Positions 18,720-26,753 of a stretch of DNA of 64,000 nucleotides are shown here, piece after piece (the first letter of the stretch is position 1; every line of letters starts with the position of its first letter). The notes under the pieces are model-generated. The model was not told where the DNA came from, did no database searches, and saw only the letters and a list, made by a program, of their open reading frames with translations. The position numbers were made by a program, and so were the translations under genes. This DNA is from Microbispora rosea. Lineage in GTDB: Bacteria; Actinomycetota; Actinomycetes; Streptosporangiales; Streptosporangiaceae. Location: the NCBI RefSeq assembly GCF_900156315.1, contig NZ_FTNI01000001.1, forward strand, positions 186,001 to 250,000, given 5' to 3'.

Positions 18720-18731
18720 CACTAGCACTAT
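18707..18731 (+). promoter_or_regulatory. GntR-type operator 2
   Basis: Arms ATGGTGCTA and TAGCACTAT with a seven-base spacer and one mismatch. Its centre is 42 bases (four helical turns) from that of operator 1. It overlaps the start codon of the GntR gene at 18730. Confidence 0.65.
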
Positions 18732-19089
18732 GTTGCTCACGCTGGATCTCAACGATCCGCGGCCCCTGCACGAACAGGTGGCCGCCGCCATCAGGCGCGC
18801 GATCGGAGCCGGAGACATCGCCCCCGGCGATCGGCTGCCGCCGGCCCGCGACCTCGCCCACGCGCTGGGCGTCAACGCGAACACGGTGCTGCGCTCGCTG
18901 CGCGACCTGCGCGACGAGGGACTGCTGGAGTTCCGCCGCGGGCGCGGCGTGTCCGTGCTGCGGCGGCCGGACGGCCGCGCGGCGCTGCGGACCCGTGCGC
19001 GCGACCTGCTCGACGAGGCCGTCAAGTACGGCCTCACCCCGGACGACGTCGTGGCCCTGGTCAGGGACGTCGGGAAGGAAATGGCATGA
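18730..19089 (+). CDS. GntR family regulator, YtrA subfamily
   Basis: 119 residues. Winged HTH at about 9-75: DPRPLHEQVAAAIRRAIGAGD, LPPARDLAHALGVNANTVLRSLRDL, then EFRRGRGVSVL in the wing. The short helical tail (about 85-119) without a ligand domain defines the YtrA subfamily, which typically represses adjacent transporter or membrane-protein genes in response to envelope stress. The gene overlaps the next by ATGA and is preceded by two tandem palindromes. Confidence 0.93.
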   Translation: MLLTLDLNDPRPLHEQVAAAIRRAIGAGDIAPGDRLPPARDLAHALGVNANTVLRSLRDLRDEGLLEFRRGRGVSVLRRPDGRAALRTRARDLLDEAVKYGLTPDDVVALVRDVGKEMA

Positions 19090-20117
19090 CCGACACGCGG
19101 GACACCTCCGCGACCGGCTTCCGCACCCGATTCCTGCTGGCCGCCGCGGCCTGGGCCGTCCTGGTCGCCGCCGTGCTCGTGGCGGTGCCGAAGGCGTTCT
19201 CCGATCGCCTGCCGGACCCGGTGGCCACCCACTGGGGTCCGTCCGGCGCGCCCGACGGCTCCGCCCCGGCCGTCTTCCTCGCGGTCGTCCCCCTGGCGCT
19301 CTGGGCGGTGCTCGCGGTGTCCTGTCTCGCTTTCGGGCGGCGGCGCCTCGTCGTCCGGCGGGCGGGCCGGTACGGGATCGTCGCCGGTCTCGCCTGGGGC
19401 GGGATCTTCGTGGTCGGGGCGCAGGCCGTGTCGATCGCCGCCAACCTCGACAGGTCCCGCTGGCAGGACGCGGCTCCGGTCACCTGGCAGGCGATTCTCG
19501 TCGTCGTCGCGGCCTCCGCGTGCGCCCTGCTCGCGGCGTGGGCGGGACGTCGTGGGCCGGACGAGCCGCCGCAGGCGCCCGAGCCGGGCGCGGCCGTCCC
19601 CGACCTCGCCCCGGGACGGCGGGTGGTGTGGGTGTCGTCGGCGTCGGCCCCGCTGCTGCTCGTCCTCTCCGGCGCCGTGCTGGCCGCGTCCGTCGCGTTC
19701 GCCGTGCTCAGGCTCATGGGCCTGTCCGGCCGCGACTGGCACACGGCCGCCGTGCTCGCCGTCGTCGCCCTCGCCGGGTTCGCGCTCTCGACCGTCTCGG
19801 TCAGGGTGAGCTCCGAGGGCATGCGGGTGGCGTACGGCCCGCTCAGGTGGCCCGCGCGGCGGGTGCCGCTCGGCCGGATCGAACGCGCCTGGGTGGAGGA
19901 GCGGTATCCGTCCCAGGTGGGCGGCTGGGGCTACCGCGGCCTCCCGGGACGGGCCACGATCATGATCCGCGGCGGCGCGTGCCTGGTCGTGCGCTACACC
20001 TCCGGCGGGCAGCTCGCCATCAGCGTGGACGACGCCGACAGCGGCGCCGCCCTGCTCAACGCCCTCCTCGCCCGCCATCCGGCCGCCCCCGGCCCGACCT
20101 CAGGTGAAAGGCGATGA
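19086..20117 (+). CDS. DUF1648 multi-pass membrane protein
   Basis: 343 residues, about six membrane helices (18-38, 60-82, 95-117, 132-152, 187-210, 220-240). After the first helix comes the DUF1648 signature DPVATHWGPSGAPDGSAP, shared with the SdpI-type immunity/signal proteins of Bacillus. The C-terminal part (about 250-335) is soluble and beta-rich (VRVSSEGMRVAYGPLRWPAR...VPLGRIERAWV), resembling a bacterial PH-like domain. Translationally coupled on both sides (ATGA overlaps) to the GntR and CPBP genes. A role in resistance or immunity at the membrane is an inference. Confidence 0.82.
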   Translation: MTDTRDTSATGFRTRFLLAAAAWAVLVAAVLVAVPKAFSDRLPDPVATHWGPSGAPDGSAPAVFLAVVPLALWAVLAVSCLAFGRRRLVVRRAGRYGIVAGLAWGGIFVVGAQAVSIAANLDRSRWQDAAPVTWQAILVVVAASACALLAAWAGRRGPDEPPQAPEPGAAVPDLAPGRRVVWVSSASAPLLLVLSGAVLAASVAFAVLRLMGLSGRDWHTAAVLAVVALAGFALSTVSVRVSSEGMRVAYGPLRWPARRVPLGRIERAWVEERYPSQVGGWGYRGLPGRATIMIRGGACLVVRYTSGGQLAISVDDADSGAALLNALLARHPAAPGPTSGERR

Positions 20118-21100
20118 CCGTGATCCGGCGCCACACCGATGTCTGGCTCTTCCTCCTCGTCGCGTTCGGCGCCTCGTGGCTGATCGCGCTGCCCCTGTGG
20201 ACCGGGCCCGTCAGCCCGGCCGCCTTCCAGCTCCTCGGCATCCCGATCATGTTCACGCCGTCCCTGGGCGTGCTGGCCGTGTGGCTCACCCGGCGGCGCG
20301 GCACGCCGCTGAAGGAATGGGCGCGGGCGACCGGGCTCACGCTCGGACCGGACCGGGGCACCACGGCCCCGCTCCTGGTGACGGCGCTGCTCGGCGTGCC
20401 GCTTCTCGTGGCCGTCGCCCTCCTGGTCAGCGCCGCCGTCGGCGTGGTGAGCCTCGACTTCGCCGGGCTGAGCCTCTACCGCGCGCAGCTGGGCGCGGCC
20501 CTCGACAAGGTGCCGCTGGACCCGGGGGTCCTGTACGTCGTGCAGGTCGCGCAGGCCGTGCTGATCGCCCCGTTCATCAACGCGATCCCCGCGTTCGGGG
20601 AGGAGTGGGGCTGGCGGGGCTGGCTGCTGCCGCGTCTGCTCGGCGACCCGGCGGTCGCACCCGTGCCCACGGCCTCGCAGGTGCCGGGCGGCTCGCCCGT
20701 GCCGGCGGGAGCGCCCGGCACGGGGGAGCGGCGGCCCGCCCGGGTGTGGCCGGCGATGGTGCTGTCCGGCGTGATCTGGGGTCTCTGGCACGCCCCCCTC
20801 ACGCTGAAGGGCTACAACTACCCTGCGCTCGGTGCCTGGGCGGCGGTGCTGTTCATCGGCTTCTGCGTCATCTTCGGCGCGCTGCTCGGCTGGATGCGGC
20901 TGCGCTCGCGCAGCGTGTGGCCCGCGGTCATCGCACACGGCTCGCTCAACGCCCTGGCGGGCCAGGCGCTGCTTCTCGGCGACGCGGACGCCCCGCCGAA
21001 CCCGGCGCTCGCCGGGATCACCGGGATCGTCGGCTGGGTGCTGCTCGCGGTCGTCGTCGTCATCGCCTACCGGCTGCGCCCCGTCGCCGTGCCGCGCTGA
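20114..21100 (+). CDS. CPBP family intramembrane metalloprotease
   Basis: 328 residues, about eight membrane helices. Motif 1 GEEWGWRGWLLPRL (Glu-Glu and Arg) and motif 2 GVIWGLWHAPLTLKGYN (His), with a further motif IAHGSLNALAG, are the CAAX protease/bacteriocin-processing (Abi, Rce1-like) hallmarks. A proline- and glycine-rich loop of about 40 residues (LLGDPAVAPVPTASQVPGG) lies between motifs 1 and 2. Members act in prenyl-protein processing or self-immunity to bacteriocins; which applies here is unknown. Last gene of the GntR operon. Confidence 0.92.
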   Translation: MTVIRRHTDVWLFLLVAFGASWLIALPLWTGPVSPAAFQLLGIPIMFTPSLGVLAVWLTRRRGTPLKEWARATGLTLGPDRGTTAPLLVTALLGVPLLVAVALLVSAAVGVVSLDFAGLSLYRAQLGAALDKVPLDPGVLYVVQVAQAVLIAPFINAIPAFGEEWGWRGWLLPRLLGDPAVAPVPTASQVPGGSPVPAGAPGTGERRPARVWPAMVLSGVIWGLWHAPLTLKGYNYPALGAWAAVLFIGFCVIFGALLGWMRLRSRSVWPAVIAHGSLNALAGQALLLGDADAPPNPALAGITGIVGWVLLAVVVVIAYRLRPVAVPR

Positions 21101-21118
21101 CCGGCGCGTCCACGCCCC

Positions 21119-22099
21119 TCACAGCAGCAGGGCGGCGACCAGCAGCGTGACGGTCGTGGCCGTCTCCACCAGAGCGCCGAGCACGTCGCCGGTGACGCCG
21201 CCCAGCCGCCGTACGGCCCGGCGGCGCAGCAGCGCGGCCGCCCCCAGCCCGGCGGCCATCGCCAGCAGCAGCCCGGCCGTCGTGATGACGTACGGATCGT
21301 CCGACAGGCGGTGCAGCAGCCACGCGGGCCGCAGACCCGCGTCGGCGGTGCCCTCGTAGATGATTCCCGGGGACAGGTCCCGGACGGAATAGCCGACGGC
21401 GCCGAAGGCGGGCGTCGAATCGAACGGCCAATCGAACGGCCAGCAGTAGTCCAGCAGCGACGGGCCGGCGGCCGCCACGAGGGCGAGCACCACCACGACG
21501 GCCGCCGTCGCGGCGGTGGCCCCGAGCGCGGCGCCGCGCCGTACGGTGCCGGCGACGAGCGCGCCGAGGCCGGTGGGACGGGCGGCGGGCACGCCCTCGC
21601 GGCAGGCCCACGTGACGGCCAGCCTGCCGGTCGCCGCGGCCGCCACCAGCACGACCCAGGCCACCTCGCCGTCCCGCGCCAGCACGGCCACCTGCACGAG
21701 CAGGGTGATCACAAGGGCGACCACCCCGAACGGGCCGATGTCGGAGCGCTTCATCACGTCGAGAGCGCCGTCGGCCGGCTTGCCGCTGCCGAGCCCGTCG
21801 GCCAGGTCCGCGAGGCCGTCCAGATGCAGCGCCCGAGTCAGCCACGCCAGCATGCCCACGGCGAGGACGGCACCGAGCAACTGCGAGCCCGACACCGCGC
21901 CGGCGACCACGAGCACCACGGCGGCGACCACGCCGAGCAGCAGGCCGACGAACGGCGCGAGCGACATCGCGCGTCCCGCCACGGCGCGGTCGACCTCTAC
22001 CGGCCGCACGGGGAAGACGGTGAGTGTCCCGACCGCGAGCCGCCAGGCCGCGCCGGGGCCGCGTACGGGGCCGGGTGCGGGGGAGGGTTCATCGGGCAC
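21119..22099 (-). CDS. cobS: Adenosylcobinamide-GDP ribazoletransferase (cobalamin synthase)
   Basis: 326 residues, multi-pass membrane enzyme that joins adenosylcobinamide-GDP with alpha-ribazole in late cobalamin synthesis. Diagnostic: WLTRALHLDGLADLADGLGS and KRSDIGPFGVVAL near the N-terminal third. It is longer than the usual 250-270 residues because of a loop of about 45 residues (about 205-250, around YCWPFDWPFDST) between late helices. Start GTG 22099. It lies 18 bases downstream of cobU on the same strand. Confidence 0.95.
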   Translation of the reverse strand: MPDEPSPAPGPVRGPGAAWRLAVGTLTVFPVRPVEVDRAVAGRAMSLAPFVGLLLGVVAAVVLVVAGAVSGSQLLGAVLAVGMLAWLTRALHLDGLADLADGLGSGKPADGALDVMKRSDIGPFGVVALVITLLVQVAVLARDGEVAWVVLVAAAATGRLAVTWACREGVPAARPTGLGALVAGTVRRGAALGATAATAAVVVVLALVAAAGPSLLDYCWPFDWPFDSTPAFGAVGYSVRDLSPGIIYEGTADAGLRPAWLLHRLSDDPYVITTAGLLLAMAAGLGAAALLRRRAVRRLGGVTGDVLGALVETATTVTLLVAALLL

Positions 22100-22117
22100 G
22101 AGGGGAGATCGTAGTTG

Positions 22118-23176
22118 TCAAAGGGGCAGCGGGACGACCCGGCCGGAGACCACCAGGGCGACGTCCTCGGACTCGCGGGCGAGGGCCTGGTTGAGGCGGC
22201 CGAGCGCGTCGCGGAACAGCCGTCCTGCGGGGGTGGCCGGGATCACCCCGAGGCCCACCTCGTCGCTCACCGCCACCACGTGGGCGCGGGTGCCGCGCCA
22301 GGCGGCCGCGAGCGCGTCGCACCGCTCCGCCACCCGATCGAGTGCGGCGCGGTGACCGGCCGAGGGCGCGGCGTCGGGCCAGGCGGCGCACTCGTCGAAC
22401 ACGGCGGCGAGCCAGGTGCCGAGCCCGTCGACGAGCAACGTCCCCGGACCGCCGGAAAGGACGGACACGAGGTCGGTCGTCTCCGCGGTCCGCCAGTGCG
22501 CCGGGCGCCGTTCGCGATGGGCGCGCACGCGGGCGAGCCAGGCCGGGTCGTCACCGCCCGAGGGACCGGTGGCGACGTAGGTCACCTCGGGTTCGGCGGC
22601 CAGGCGGAGCTCGGCCTCCTCGGACTTGCCCGACCGCGACCCGCCCAGCAGCAGCGTCCGGCGGGGCCGCACCGGCGGGGTCGCCTCCGTGGTCGTCTCC
22701 GTGGTCGCCGTGTCCACGACGGTTCCGTCGGGGACGGCCGCCGCGCCCCAGAAACCGAGCCGGCGGCCCAGCTCGCTCTCCGCGGGAACGCGGTGGTCGA
22801 GGTGCACCGCGATAATCCGTGTCGCGGGCGTGACCCGTCCGCGGCGGCGCAGGTCCCCCAGCCGCTCGGGACGGTCGGGCAGGTCCATGAGCACCGCGTC
22901 GAAGGGCCCGTCGGCGTCCCGCCCGGGTGACCCGGTGGCGGGCCCCGCGGCGTACAGCAGCCGGCCGCCGCCGGGCCCGGTGACCTCGCGCCCGTCGGCC
23001 GTGTCGCGGACCGCGTACCCGGCGGGCAGGCGGGCGTCGGTGACCCGTACGCGGCCGTCGAGCACGATGGACGACGGACGCCGGTGGCCGGGGGCGAGCC
23101 GGCCGCAGGACGCGCAGGGACAGCCGGGGACGGGCCAGCCCTCCGGGCCGCCGGTTCCCTCCAGGCGGATCTCCAT
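22118..23176 (-). CDS. cobU: Adenosylcobinamide kinase/guanylyltransferase with N-terminal extra domain
   Basis: 352 residues. The C-terminal 185 residues are CobU: P-loop LLLGGSRSGKSEEAELRL, VTYVATG, HRERRPAHWRTAE with the guanylylated His, LLVDGLGTWLA and VSDEVGLGVIPATPAGRLFRD. The N-terminal 165 residues resemble the metallo-beta-lactamase-like part that actinomycete CobU proteins carry (MEIRLEGTGGPEGWPVPGCPCASC, LMDLPDRPERLGDLR, IIAVHLDHRVP), but the HxHxDH metal motif is missing and the segment is short. ATG 23176. Forms a two-gene unit with cobS. Confidence 0.93.
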   Translation of the reverse strand: MEIRLEGTGGPEGWPVPGCPCASCGRLAPGHRRPSSIVLDGRVRVTDARLPAGYAVRDTADGREVTGPGGGRLLYAAGPATGSPGRDADGPFDAVLMDLPDRPERLGDLRRRGRVTPATRIIAVHLDHRVPAESELGRRLGFWGAAAVPDGTVVDTATTETTTEATPPVRPRRTLLLGGSRSGKSEEAELRLAAEPEVTYVATGPSGGDDPAWLARVRAHRERRPAHWRTAETTDLVSVLSGGPGTLLVDGLGTWLAAVFDECAAWPDAAPSAGHRAALDRVAERCDALAAAWRGTRAHVVAVSDEVGLGVIPATPAGRLFRDALGRLNQALARESEDVALVVSGRVVPLPL

Positions 23177-23341
23177 GCCGCTGCCTTTCCGCGTCCGTGT
23201 CGCCGGGCGGCCCCGCGTCGGCGGGGGAGGTTGGACGCCGGGAAGAGAGGATAGGGTCCGGCTGCACGGTCTTTGTGCCGCACCGGCCCCGGCGTGAAGT
23301 CCCGGCGCGGGGGCGGCGAGGAACCGAAGGAGCGGGTGCGC

Positions 23342-23548
23342 ATGATTTGGCGGTGGCGTTACGAGGACGCGAACGGCGGCGAGGTCACGGACCGGCCGCT
23401 GCCCCGGGAGATCTTCTCCAGCCAGTCGGACGCGGAGTCGTGGCTGGGGGAGAGCTGGCGCGAGCTGCTCGAGGCCGGTGTCGAGCAGGTGTCGCTGATG
23501 GAGGACGAGCGGGTCGAATACTCGGGGATGTCCCTGCGCGCCGACTGA
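23342..23548 (+). CDS. Small conserved actinobacterial protein
   Basis: 68 residues beginning MIWRWRYEDANGGEV and ending YSGMSLRAD. AAGGAG lies nine bases before the ATG. Strongly acidic (many Asp and Glu), no membrane segment or cysteine. The Trp-Arg-Trp-Arg-Tyr start and LPREIFSSQSDAESWLGESWRELLEAGV segment recur in small hypothetical proteins of actinomycetes. Function unknown. Transcribed divergently from cobU. Confidence 0.75.
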   Translation: MIWRWRYEDANGGEVTDRPLPREIFSSQSDAESWLGESWRELLEAGVEQVSLMEDERVEYSGMSLRAD

Positions 23549-23627
23549 ACCGCGCGGGGGCCGGGACCGCGACGGGCGCGGTCGCGACCCCCGCGACGAC
23601 ACCGGTCCGGCAGGACCGGAGACGGCG

Positions 23628-24626
23628 TCAGGGACGCGTGGGCGGGCTGACGGTCTTGGCCGGGTCACGCTCGACGACCGGGCCGAGCACGTCGTCGATC
23701 TTCTTCAGCACCTCGGCGTCGAGCTTCACACCCGCGGCCTTGACGTTGTCGCGCACCTGCTCGGGCTTGGTGGCCCCGATGATGGCCGACGACACGTTGG
23801 GGTTCTGCAGCACCCACGCCACGGCGAGCTGGGCCATCGAGAGCCCGAGGTCGGCCGCGATCGGCTTGAGGTCCTGCACCCGGCGCAGCAGCTCGTCGTC
23901 CATCAGCCGGCCGATGAAGCCCGAGCCGGACGGGTCGGTGGCGCGGGACCCGGCCGGCGGCGGCTGGCCGGGCAGGTACTTGCCGGTCAGTACGCCCTGG
24001 GCGATCGGCGACCAGACGATCTGGCCCAGGCCCTCCTTCTCGCACAACGGCACGACCTCGGCCTCGATGACCCGCCAGAGCATCGAGTACTGCGGCTGGT
24101 TGGACACCAGCCGGTCGAAGCCCATCTCGTCGGCGATCTTCAGGGCCCGGGCGATCTGGTCGGCCGACCACTCGCTGACTCCGACGTACAGCACCTTGCC
24201 CTGCCGTACGAGGTCGTCGAAGGCCCGGAGGGTCTCCTCCAGGGGCGTCTCGGCGTCGAAGCGGTGCGCCTGGTAGAGGTCGACGTAGTCGGTCTGCAGC
24301 CGGCGGAGCGACCCGTTGATCGACTCCATGATGTGCTTGCGGGACAGTCCCCGGTCGTTCTTGCCTTCGCCCGTGGGCCAGTAGACCTTGGTGAAGATCT
24401 CCAGCGACTCGCGCCGGATGCCCTTCAGCGCCCGGCCGAGGACCTCCTCGGCCCTGGTCCCGGCGTAGACGTCGGCGGTGTCGAAGGTCGTGACGCCTTC
24501 GTCGAGAGCCGCGCGGACGCACTCGACGGCGGCGTCCTCCTCCACCTGGGACCCATGGGTGATCCAGTTGCCGTAGCTGATCTCGCTGACCATGAGGCCA
24601 CTGCGGCCAAGATGACGGTATTCCAT
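23628..24626 (-). CDS. Aldo/keto reductase (potassium channel beta-subunit-like group)
   Basis: 332 residues, TIM-barrel NADPH oxidoreductase. Catalytic tetrad is visible: Asp in TTFDTADVYAG (with Tyr), Lys in SLEIFTKVYWP and His in VDLYQAHRFD. NADPH-binding part SSAIIGATKPEQVRDNVKAAGV is near the C-terminus. MEYRHLGRSGLMVSEISYG is the family start; ATG 24626. Substrate unknown; related proteins reduce aldehydes such as methylglyoxal. Confidence 0.93.
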   Translation of the reverse strand: MEYRHLGRSGLMVSEISYGNWITHGSQVEEDAAVECVRAALDEGVTTFDTADVYAGTRAEEVLGRALKGIRRESLEIFTKVYWPTGEGKNDRGLSRKHIMESINGSLRRLQTDYVDLYQAHRFDAETPLEETLRAFDDLVRQGKVLYVGVSEWSADQIARALKIADEMGFDRLVSNQPQYSMLWRVIEAEVVPLCEKEGLGQIVWSPIAQGVLTGKYLPGQPPPAGSRATDPSGSGFIGRLMDDELLRRVQDLKPIAADLGLSMAQLAVAWVLQNPNVSSAIIGATKPEQVRDNVKAAGVKLDAEVLKKIDDVLGPVVERDPAKTVSPPTRP

Positions 24627-24682
24627 GGGTCCGACCTTAGGACATGACATCGCGTCACTCCCCCGGGGTGGTTCGCGGTAAT

Positions 24683-25873
24683 GTGCCCGGCGTGCGCCGG
24701 TTGATCGTTTCTCGCCCCGTACGGCTGGCTCTGGCCGTCGCGCTGGTGGCGGGTGTCGCCGTAGGGCTGGTCGCCGCCGCCCGCCGGCGCCGCGCCGCCG
24801 TGCAGGTCCCGGCCGCTCCGCACTCCGCTCCGCCGGATTCGCGGCAGCCCGCCCCGCTGCCAGAGGCGGGGGAGCCGGCCGGGCGCGGCCCCGAGCCCGT
24901 GCTCGGCTGGCCCACGAGGGAGGACCTCGAGAGGTACGACCGGCCGGAGGCCGGCGCGCCGATCGCGCGCCTCCTCGGCGGGCTTCCCCGGATGGAGCGG
25001 CCGCGCGGACGGAAGGCGCGCCGCTGGACGGCCGCGCTCGTCGGGCTCGGCCTGCTCGTGCTCGCGTCGCAGTTGCTGGAGAACGCCGTGTTCAGCCCGG
25101 AGCCCGGGGCGTCGTTCGGCTGGACGGCGTACGCGGGAGACCCTGCCGGGCCCTGCCTCGCGGACGGTTGCCCGGCGGCGGGCGACCGCGTGTCCGCCGG
25201 CCGGCCGGACGAGTCCTGCCTCGCCGCCGCGTGCGGCGTGGCGCGGAATCCCGTGCCGTCCGAGGGGCCCGCGGGCGCGGAGGCGGCGGCAGTGACGCCG
25301 GCGCCGTCCCCCGCTCCCGAATGCGCGGTCCGGAAGAGGTCCACGACTCCAGTCGCACGGCCGGTCTCCCGGCGCGTGACGGCCGCGGTGAACCGGCAGT
25401 GGCGGCGGATAGAGAGATGGCTGAAGGCGCACGCGCCCAGGACGTACGCCTCGCTGAACGGCCCCGCCAGCCGGCGACTGGTGGCGACGGCCGAGGCGCG
25501 GCTGGGGAGGCGCATCCCCGACTCGTTGCGGGCCTCGCTGCTGCGCCACAACGGAGCCCGGGGATCGGCGGCGTTCCGGCTCTCGCCGTATTACTGGGTC
25601 ATGGGCGCGCGCGAGCTGGTCGCCTCCTGGCCCGAGGTCTGCCGGATGGGCGGAGGCATCCCCTTCGCCTACAGCCCCGACGTCGCCGACTACCTCGTGA
25701 CGGACTCCGTCACGGGCGGGGTGGGCTCGGCGGACTGGGAGACGCCGTACTTCGAGGACGAGTGGACGTCGTATTACGCGCTGCTCACGGCCACGGCGGA
25801 CGCCCTCGCCGAGGGCGGCCCCGTGGGCGGGTGGGTCCCCGTGGTGCGCGAGGGCGTTCTCGAGTGGAAGTGA
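24683..25873 (+). CDS. Membrane-anchored SMI1/KNR4 (SUKH) domain protein
   Basis: About 396 residues from GTG 24683 (an in-frame ATG at 24644 would leave only 17 bases to the divergent gene). Two membrane helices: about 10-33 and 115-135. Then a linker with five cysteines (GPCLADGCPAAGD, DESCLAAACG, PECAVRK), and a C-terminal SUKH domain of about 150 residues: WRRIERWLKAHAPRTY, EARLGRRIPDSLRASLLRHNGA, LVASWPEVCRMGGGIPFAY, DYLVTDSVTGGVG. SUKH proteins often are immunity proteins against toxins, usually cytosolic. No toxin gene is adjacent. Confidence 0.72.
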   Translation: MPGVRRLIVSRPVRLALAVALVAGVAVGLVAAARRRRAAVQVPAAPHSAPPDSRQPAPLPEAGEPAGRGPEPVLGWPTREDLERYDRPEAGAPIARLLGGLPRMERPRGRKARRWTAALVGLGLLVLASQLLENAVFSPEPGASFGWTAYAGDPAGPCLADGCPAAGDRVSAGRPDESCLAAACGVARNPVPSEGPAGAEAAAVTPAPSPAPECAVRKRSTTPVARPVSRRVTAAVNRQWRRIERWLKAHAPRTYASLNGPASRRLVATAEARLGRRIPDSLRASLLRHNGARGSAAFRLSPYYWVMGARELVASWPEVCRMGGGIPFAYSPDVADYLVTDSVTGGVGSADWETPYFEDEWTSYYALLTATADALAEGGPVGGWVPVVREGVLEWK

Positions 25874-25878
25874 GGCGG

Positions 25879-25898
25879 CCCAGGCCGGACGGCCTGGG
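25879..25898. terminator. Hairpin between convergent genes
   Basis: CCCAGGCC and GGCCTGGG pair perfectly around GGAC, five bases after the SUKH gene stop and before the DUF3043 gene end. A further cluster of CCCGGG repeats follows to 25955 and can also fold, so the element may work in both directions. Confidence 0.5.
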
Positions 25899-25970
25899 GA
25901 GCCACGCCCGGGCAACCCGGGCAACCCGGACATCCGGGGTCAGGCTGCCCGGGTCACGCGGCCGTGCGGG

Positions 25971-26606
25971 TCACTTCTTCGCGCCGGCCGTGTTCTTGAG
26001 GGCGACCGGCAGACCGCCGGGCAGGACGGTCGGCTTGGGGAAGCGCAGGCGGCGCATCTGGGACGAGCGCATCGCCGCGTAGAAGCCCACGCCCTTGAGG
26101 TCCTCGCCCGGGAACTTCGCCGCCGCCTCCTTCTTCACCCTCCCGGCCACGTAGAACGAGCTCGCCAGCACGAGCACCATCACGACCGGCAGGGACAGCG
26201 TGTAAAGCAGCATGACGGCCGAGCGGACCGGGATCGGGAACGGCACCATCGACAGCAGCATGATGACGAACACGACGGGCAGGAAGTACTGCCCCGGCAG
26301 CCGCCGCGAGTCCACCCAGTCGCGCGCGAACTTGCGCACCGGGCCGCGGTCGCGTGCCGGAAGCGCCCGCTCGTCGCCGCGCAGCATGGCGTCGCGCTGC
26401 TTGCCGCGCAGCGCCTTGTCGCGCTCGCGCGCCAGACGGTAGGCCTCCTTGCGGTTGGCAGGAGCGGTCACCGGGGAGCGGCGGCGGCCCTGCGCCTCGC
26501 TCCGCTTGGGAGTGGGACGGCCCTTACCCGGGGTGCCGTGGGGCTTAGGATCCTCTACAGGGACGGGGGAGTCCTCCGCTGAGGTCTGAGTGCGACGTCG
26601 GAACAC
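25971..26606 (-). CDS. DUF3043 membrane protein
   Basis: 211 residues. Basic N-terminus rich in Lys, Arg and Pro (about 1-95, with PANRKEAYRLARERDKAL) then two membrane helices (about 108-126 and 131-151) and a basic C-terminus with LKGVGFYAAMRSSQMRRLRFPKP. These features define DUF3043, an actinobacterial family of unknown function. Monocistronic, divergent from the psp operon with 147 bases between the start codons. Confidence 0.9.
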   Translation of the reverse strand: MFRRRTQTSAEDSPVPVEDPKPHGTPGKGRPTPKRSEAQGRRRSPVTAPANRKEAYRLARERDKALRGKQRDAMLRGDERALPARDRGPVRKFARDWVDSRRLPGQYFLPVVFVIMLLSMVPFPIPVRSAVMLLYTLSLPVVMVLVLASSFYVAGRVKKEAAAKFPGEDLKGVGFYAAMRSSQMRRLRFPKPTVLPGGLPVALKNTAGAKK

Positions 26607-26753
26607 GTCGCCCAGCCTACCGGGAGTGCAACTTAGTGACGCCCTCGCGCGTTATGCGTAGGGTGAACCCAGGCGGTTACGCCGCCTGACAAGGGGTTTG
26701 AGACGGCTGGGGTCACCCACGCACAACCTTGGAGAAGGGGACGGCCGACGCGC

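Noticed and set aside
18665..21100. A complete toxin-immunity pair
   Set aside because: Only immunity-like families are seen; no small secreted toxin gene could be found on either strand next to them.
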